Below, piece after piece: positions 5,465 through 7,943 of a stretch of DNA of 7,943 nt. Numbering within the stretch: position 1 is the stretch's first letter; every line of letters begins with the position of its first letter. The position numbers and the translations under genes are program-made. The notes under the pieces were generated by a model. The model was not told where the DNA came from and did not search any database. It worked only from the letters and a program-made list of their open reading frames with translations. Location: assembly GCA_964498125.1 (NCBI GenBank), contig CAZCGE010000024.1, positions 1 through 7,943 on the forward strand, written 5' to 3'. The stretch comes from CAMDBL01 sp964498125 (GTDB lineage Bacteria > Pseudomonadota > Alphaproteobacteria > Rhizobiales > Hyphomicrobiaceae).

Positions 5465-5651
5465 TTTCACCTCCGCCATAATTTTACCGCCTCGGGTCCC
5501 AACTGGCGCCTGATTGATGGTCGACCAGTAGGTTGCCGGTCGGGGAACGGTTGAAACCGGGCATTAATATTAACGCCTTAAGACTACCATCTTAGGGGCT
5601 CCAGGCATCCAGTCAGGTGTCGGGGCTCCGCGAGCGTAGACAGGTATGGTC
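5465..5651. other. Gap between folB and the first glucosaminidase-like gene
   Basis: No gene is seen in these 187 bases. The perfect palindrome TTAATATTAA occupies 5564-5573 in the only A/T-rich patch, and TTGAAA lies at 5551-5556. They are not spaced as a standard -35/-10 pair (about 8-12 bases apart). The promoter of the following gene is likely here but cannot be placed. No clear terminator for folB is visible. Confidence 0.35.
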
Positions 5652-6914
5652 ATGAAGAGTCGTCTAGCCGCGCCGCTGCTCATCGCGCTTGCGGCGCTAA
5701 CGTCAGCCCCGGCCCTTGCCGCCAAGCTGCCGCCGATCAAAGCCGGCTCGAAAAACACTGTGCCCGAGTGCGTCACGCCCGGCCGCATGCAAGCGTTCCT
5801 AAAGGCCCGCAATGCGCAGCTCGATGCGCGCTATGAGGCGGTCGCCATCGAATACATGCGCCACGGCGAGGAGTTGGGGCTGCGCTGGGACTACGCCTAC
5901 TACCAGATGATCATCGAAACCGGCGCGCTGAGCTATCGCAATGGCACGCGCCCCGGCGACGTCAAGCCGAAGCAGAACAACTTCGCTGGCCTCGGCGCCA
6001 CGGGCAAGGGCGAGCCGGGCGAATCCTTCAAGGATATCGCCAGCGGCATTCGCGCCCACCTGCAGCATCTGCAGATGTATGCCGGTGAACGCGTCGCCGA
6101 GCCCGTCGCCGAGCGCACCCGCAAAGTCCAGGAGTGGGGCGTGCTCACGGCCTGGCATGCCAATTTCAGGCAGCCGATCACCTTCACCGACCTGGCCCAG
6201 AAATGGGCGCCGGGGACCCGTACATATGCCAGCATGATCGAGGCCGTCGCCGAGCAGTTCAATGACGACTTCTGCAACAAGCCCGACCCGCGGCCCGACC
6301 TCGTGCAAGTGGCACGCGGCAAAGCCACTTTGCTGCAGACCACCATTGCCGATGCCAAGGGCTTCCTGGAGCGCACGTTCAAGCCAGATATGGGCAAGCC
6401 TGATATCGGCAAACCGGATACGGCCAACCGCGACGAGACCGCCGATCGCGCCAAGGGCGCCGAGTTCTACCGCCGCTCGCTGGAGGACGCCCGCGCCGAA
6501 GGCAACACCGCGCGCGCCGCCCTGGGCGCTTCGGCACTGGCGCGCAAGGACGGCATCACTCAGCCGACGACAATCATCAATCCGCCCGCCGCCGAGACCA
6601 GCGACCAGGCAACCGTGCAAATTGCCGCCGCCGCCGGTGCTAGCGCCACGCGCTCCCTGACGCCGCCCACGTCAGCCGCAGCGAGCAAATGCCGCGTGTT
6701 TACCGCCAGCTATGGCGGCCAGAAATCCGTGATCATCAAGGCCACGGCACCCGACGCCACCAATTATACCGTGCTCGACGTCAATGAGGGCGCCGAGAAG
6801 CGCGAGACGGAGGCGTTCATCGACGCCTACGCCAAGGGCGGCCAGTTGATGGGCGAATTCGCCTCTCCGAACCAGGCGCTGGATAAGGCTTTCGAGCTCT
6901 GCCCCGAGAGCTGA
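5652..6914 (+). CDS. Secreted glucosaminidase-like (GH73-type) protein, copy 1
   Basis: The protein (420 aa) has a signal peptide at 1-24 (MKSRLAAPLL..., cleavage after ALAA). Residues about 37-210 resemble the glucosaminidase/GH73 fold, which cuts the glycan chains of peptidoglycan: YYQMIIETGAL at 83-93 carries the candidate catalytic Glu89, followed by QNNFAGLGATGKG (108-120), a GIRAHLQHLQMYAGERV block (132-148) and PITFTDLAQKWAP (175-187). Cys40 and Cys208 bracket this domain and are kept in copy 2. A charged, alanine/proline-rich linker (about 211-345) includes three KPD repeats. A C-terminal domain (347-417) bounded by Cys347 and Cys417 contains ASYGGQKSVIIKA. The ATG at 5652 is preferred over the in-frame ATG at 5646, because AGG at 5642-5644 is 7 bases from the former and only 1 from the latter. 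Expected in the periplasm. Enzyme activity is inferred; a lysozyme-like or binding-only role remains possible. Confidence 0.78.
   Translation: MKSRLAAPLLIALAALTSAPALAAKLPPIKAGSKNTVPECVTPGRMQAFLKARNAQLDARYEAVAIEYMRHGEELGLRWDYAYYQMIIETGALSYRNGTRPGDVKPKQNNFAGLGATGKGEPGESFKDIASGIRAHLQHLQMYAGERVAEPVAERTRKVQEWGVLTAWHANFRQPITFTDLAQKWAPGTRTYASMIEAVAEQFNDDFCNKPDPRPDLVQVARGKATLLQTTIADAKGFLERTFKPDMGKPDIGKPDTANRDETADRAKGAEFYRRSLEDARAEGNTARAALGASALARKDGITQPTTIINPPAAETSDQATVQIAAAAGASATRSLTPPTSAAASKCRVFTASYGGQKSVIIKATAPDATNYTVLDVNEGAEKRETEAFIDAYAKGGQLMGEFASPNQALDKAFELCPES
6381..6425 (+). repeat. Three 15-bp in-frame repeats in the linker of copy 1
   Basis: Three consecutive 15-base units (6381-6395, 6396-6410, 6411-6425) encode KPDMG, KPDIG and KPDTA. 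Bases drift mainly at third positions, so this is an older tandem duplication under some protein-level constraint. It lies between the glucosaminidase-like domain and the C-terminal domain and is absent from copy 2. Confidence 0.8.
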
Positions 6915-6920
6915 GCGACT

Positions 6921-6972
6921 CCACTTTTGATTTCGCGGAGTTTTATCCCAAAACCGGGAAGACCACTTTTGG
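6921..6972. repeat. Intergenic repeat between the two paralogues
   Basis: CCAAAA (6948-6953) is inverted as TTTTGG (6967-6972) around a 13-base loop. The wider element, TCCCAAAACCGG followed by CCACTTTTGG, resembles by eye a small palindromic repeat that I recall as frequent between genes in Hyphomicrobiales. A further copy of CCACTTTTG at 6921-6929 lies 42 bp before the one at 6963-6971. The similarity to a genome-wide repeat is from memory and unverified. Confidence 0.5.
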
Positions 6973-7020
6973 CAACTCTGCTGTGCCACGGTCGCAGCCC
7001 AGCTCCGGAGAGTGCCTATT

Positions 7021-7943
7021 GTGAGTGCTCCGTCTGCCCCGATCCGATCACGACGTTGCCTGCGCCTTGCCTTAGGCGCGCTGGCGCTCGCCTGCTCGGC
7101 AGCCGAGGTGCTGGCGGCTCCGCCCGAAATCCGCGTCAGCCCCAACAATCACGTGCCCGCCTGCGTCACGCCCGAGCGCCTGACCGCATTCATCAGGACA
7201 CGCAACACCAACCTGCACCCGAAGTTCGCCGACATCGGTGCCTGGTACAAGAAGCACGGCGAGGCTTGGCGCGTGCGCTGGGACTATGCCTTTTACCAGA
7301 TGGTGATCGAGACCAACTACCTGATGTACAAGCGTGGCGATGGCACTTCGGGCGACGTGTCCATCGGGCAGAACAACTTCGCCGGCATCGGCGCCAGCGG
7401 CGGCGGCGTGCCCGGCGACAGTTATCCCAACGTCTCGACTGGCGTTCTGGCGCAGATCCAGCACCTCGTCGCCTACTCCGGCGAGCGCGTGGCCGATCCC
7501 GTGGCGCCGCGCACGCAACTGGCGCAGGACGGCATCATCTCCACCTCGCTGAAGTTGCGCCGCCCCGTCACATTCGCCGATTTGCGCAATCGCTGGGCGG
7601 CCGACAGCAATTACGCCCGCTCGATCGAGAGCATCGCCACGCGCTTTCACGACCAGTTCTGCAAGGGACCCGCGCTGGAGGCCACTGCACGACCAGACAT
7701 GCCCATCCCGACGCAGCGGCCGACGCTGCGGCCGACATTGCAGGCGGGCAGCGACTCAGGTGTCAAGGAGCCGGACTCCGCCGCGCCGGGATCGCCCTGC
7801 CGCGTACTCGCTGCCAGCTACGGCGGCCACAAGACCGTCCTGATCCGCGCCGTGGCCGATGGCGAAACCCAGTTCACGGCGCTGACCCTGATGGACGGGT
7901 TCGAGCGCTCCATGATCGACACCTATGTGAAAATCCGCGCGCC
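7021..7943 (+). CDS. Secreted glucosaminidase-like (GH73-type) protein, copy 2 (runs off the right edge)
   Basis: 307 codons are visible without a stop; by comparison with copy 1 about 35-45 residues are missing. The start is GTG at 7021, with GGAG at 7007-7010 ten bases upstream; an in-frame GTG at 7012 sits too close to that site. Residues 1-33 form a signal peptide with a basic start (RSRR) and a cleavage-like VLA. The glucosaminidase-like domain (about 45-216) matches copy 1 along its length: WDYAFYQMVIETNYL (87-101) with candidate catalytic Glu97, GQNNFAGIGASGGG (116-129), STGVLAQIQHLVAYSGERV (139-157), PVAPRT (160-165) and VTFADLRNRWA (183-193). Cys48 and Cys214 are conserved. The linker is short and Pro/Thr-rich (PTQRPTLRPTL, 230-240). 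The C-terminal domain opens with CRVLAASYGGHKTVLIRA (260-277). Probably arose by tandem duplication with copy 1; only 106 bp separate them, so they may be co-transcribed. Confidence 0.78.
   Translation, partial: MSAPSAPIRSRRCLRLALGALALACSAAEVLAAPPEIRVSPNNHVPACVTPERLTAFIRTRNTNLHPKFADIGAWYKKHGEAWRVRWDYAFYQMVIETNYLMYKRGDGTSGDVSIGQNNFAGIGASGGGVPGDSYPNVSTGVLAQIQHLVAYSGERVADPVAPRTQLAQDGIISTSLKLRRPVTFADLRNRWAADSNYARSIESIATRFHDQFCKGPALEATARPDMPIPTQRPTLRPTLQAGSDSGVKEPDSAAPGSPCRVLAASYGGHKTVLIRAVADGETQFTALTLMDGFERSMIDTYVKIRA

Noticed and set aside
4781..5479. Leftward open frame of 232 codons opposite the reductase and folB
   Set aside because: It spans two well-recognised genes on the other strand and shows no ribosome site or family motif.
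5564..5581. CtrA-type binding site (TTAA-N7-TTAA)
   Set aside because: Three TTAA words occur here, but their spacings are 2, 4 and 10 bases, not 7, so the match to the CtrA consensus fails.
5799..6620. Leftward open frame of 273 codons opposite glucosaminidase-like copy 1
   Set aside because: Copy 1 has a signal peptide, conserved motifs and a paralogue; the antisense frame has none of these. A similar antisense frame at 7072-7650 opposite copy 2 is rejected for the same reason.
7084..7098. Lipoprotein signal (ALAC) in the second glucosaminidase-like protein
   Set aside because: The residues around Cys25 fit a lipobox poorly, a normal cleavage-like VLA follows at 30-32, and copy 1 has no cysteine there. 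A soluble periplasmic protein is more likely.
1..7943. Mobile element, defence island or CRISPR array
   Set aside because: No transposase, integrase, terminal inverted repeats, spaced direct-repeat array, toxin-antitoxin pair or restriction gene is visible; gene content and base composition look like ordinary chromosome.

Overview
The window looks like chromosomal DNA from an alphaproteobacterium, most likely of the order Hyphomicrobiales (Rhizobiales). This rests on the high G+C content, on the protein families present (an Omp25/Omp31-type small barrel, a TorF-type porin, and GH73-like secreted proteins of a kind I associate with this order), and on an intergenic inverted repeat near 6948-6972 that resembles a repeat common in these genomes. 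The assignment is inference. I see no transposase, integrase, phage gene, CRISPR array, tRNA or rRNA.

Layout from left to right. On the minus strand, positions 1-219 hold the N-terminal half of a DoxX-family membrane protein. A 150-bp divergent gap follows, then a secreted RNase T2-family ribonuclease on the plus strand (370-1179). It converges on a small outer-membrane beta-barrel gene (1249-1890, minus), with a strong 18-bp hairpin between the two stop codons. Upstream of the barrel gene on the same strand is a membrane-anchored protein of unknown function (2035-2790). Next comes a TorF-type putative porin (3045-3941, minus), which ends at a textbook intrinsic terminator (2981-3009).

A 354-bp gene-free stretch (3942-4295) separates the porin from the right half, which is all plus strand. 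It contains a possible operator made of three copies of one nonamer. It is followed by a two-gene pterin unit: a short-chain reductase with pteridine-reductase hallmarks (4296-5096), overlapping folB, dihydroneopterin aldolase (5093-5464), by an ATGA junction. The last two genes are tandem paralogues (5652-6914, and 7021 to the window edge). They encode secreted glucosaminidase-like proteins with the same layout: signal peptide, catalytic-type domain, variable proline-rich linker and a conserved cysteine-bounded C-terminal domain that I cannot name. The second copy starts with GTG and runs off the window.

Functionally this is mostly a cell-envelope neighbourhood (inner-membrane DoxX protein, periplasmic RNase, two outer-membrane barrels, a membrane-anchored unknown, two peptidoglycan-hydrolase-like proteins) with a folate/pterin pair inserted. 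Nothing proves that these genes form one system. The most interesting items are the pteridine-reductase/folB coupling, the duplicated GH73-like proteins with their unnamed C-terminal domain, and the repeat cluster upstream of the pterin genes.
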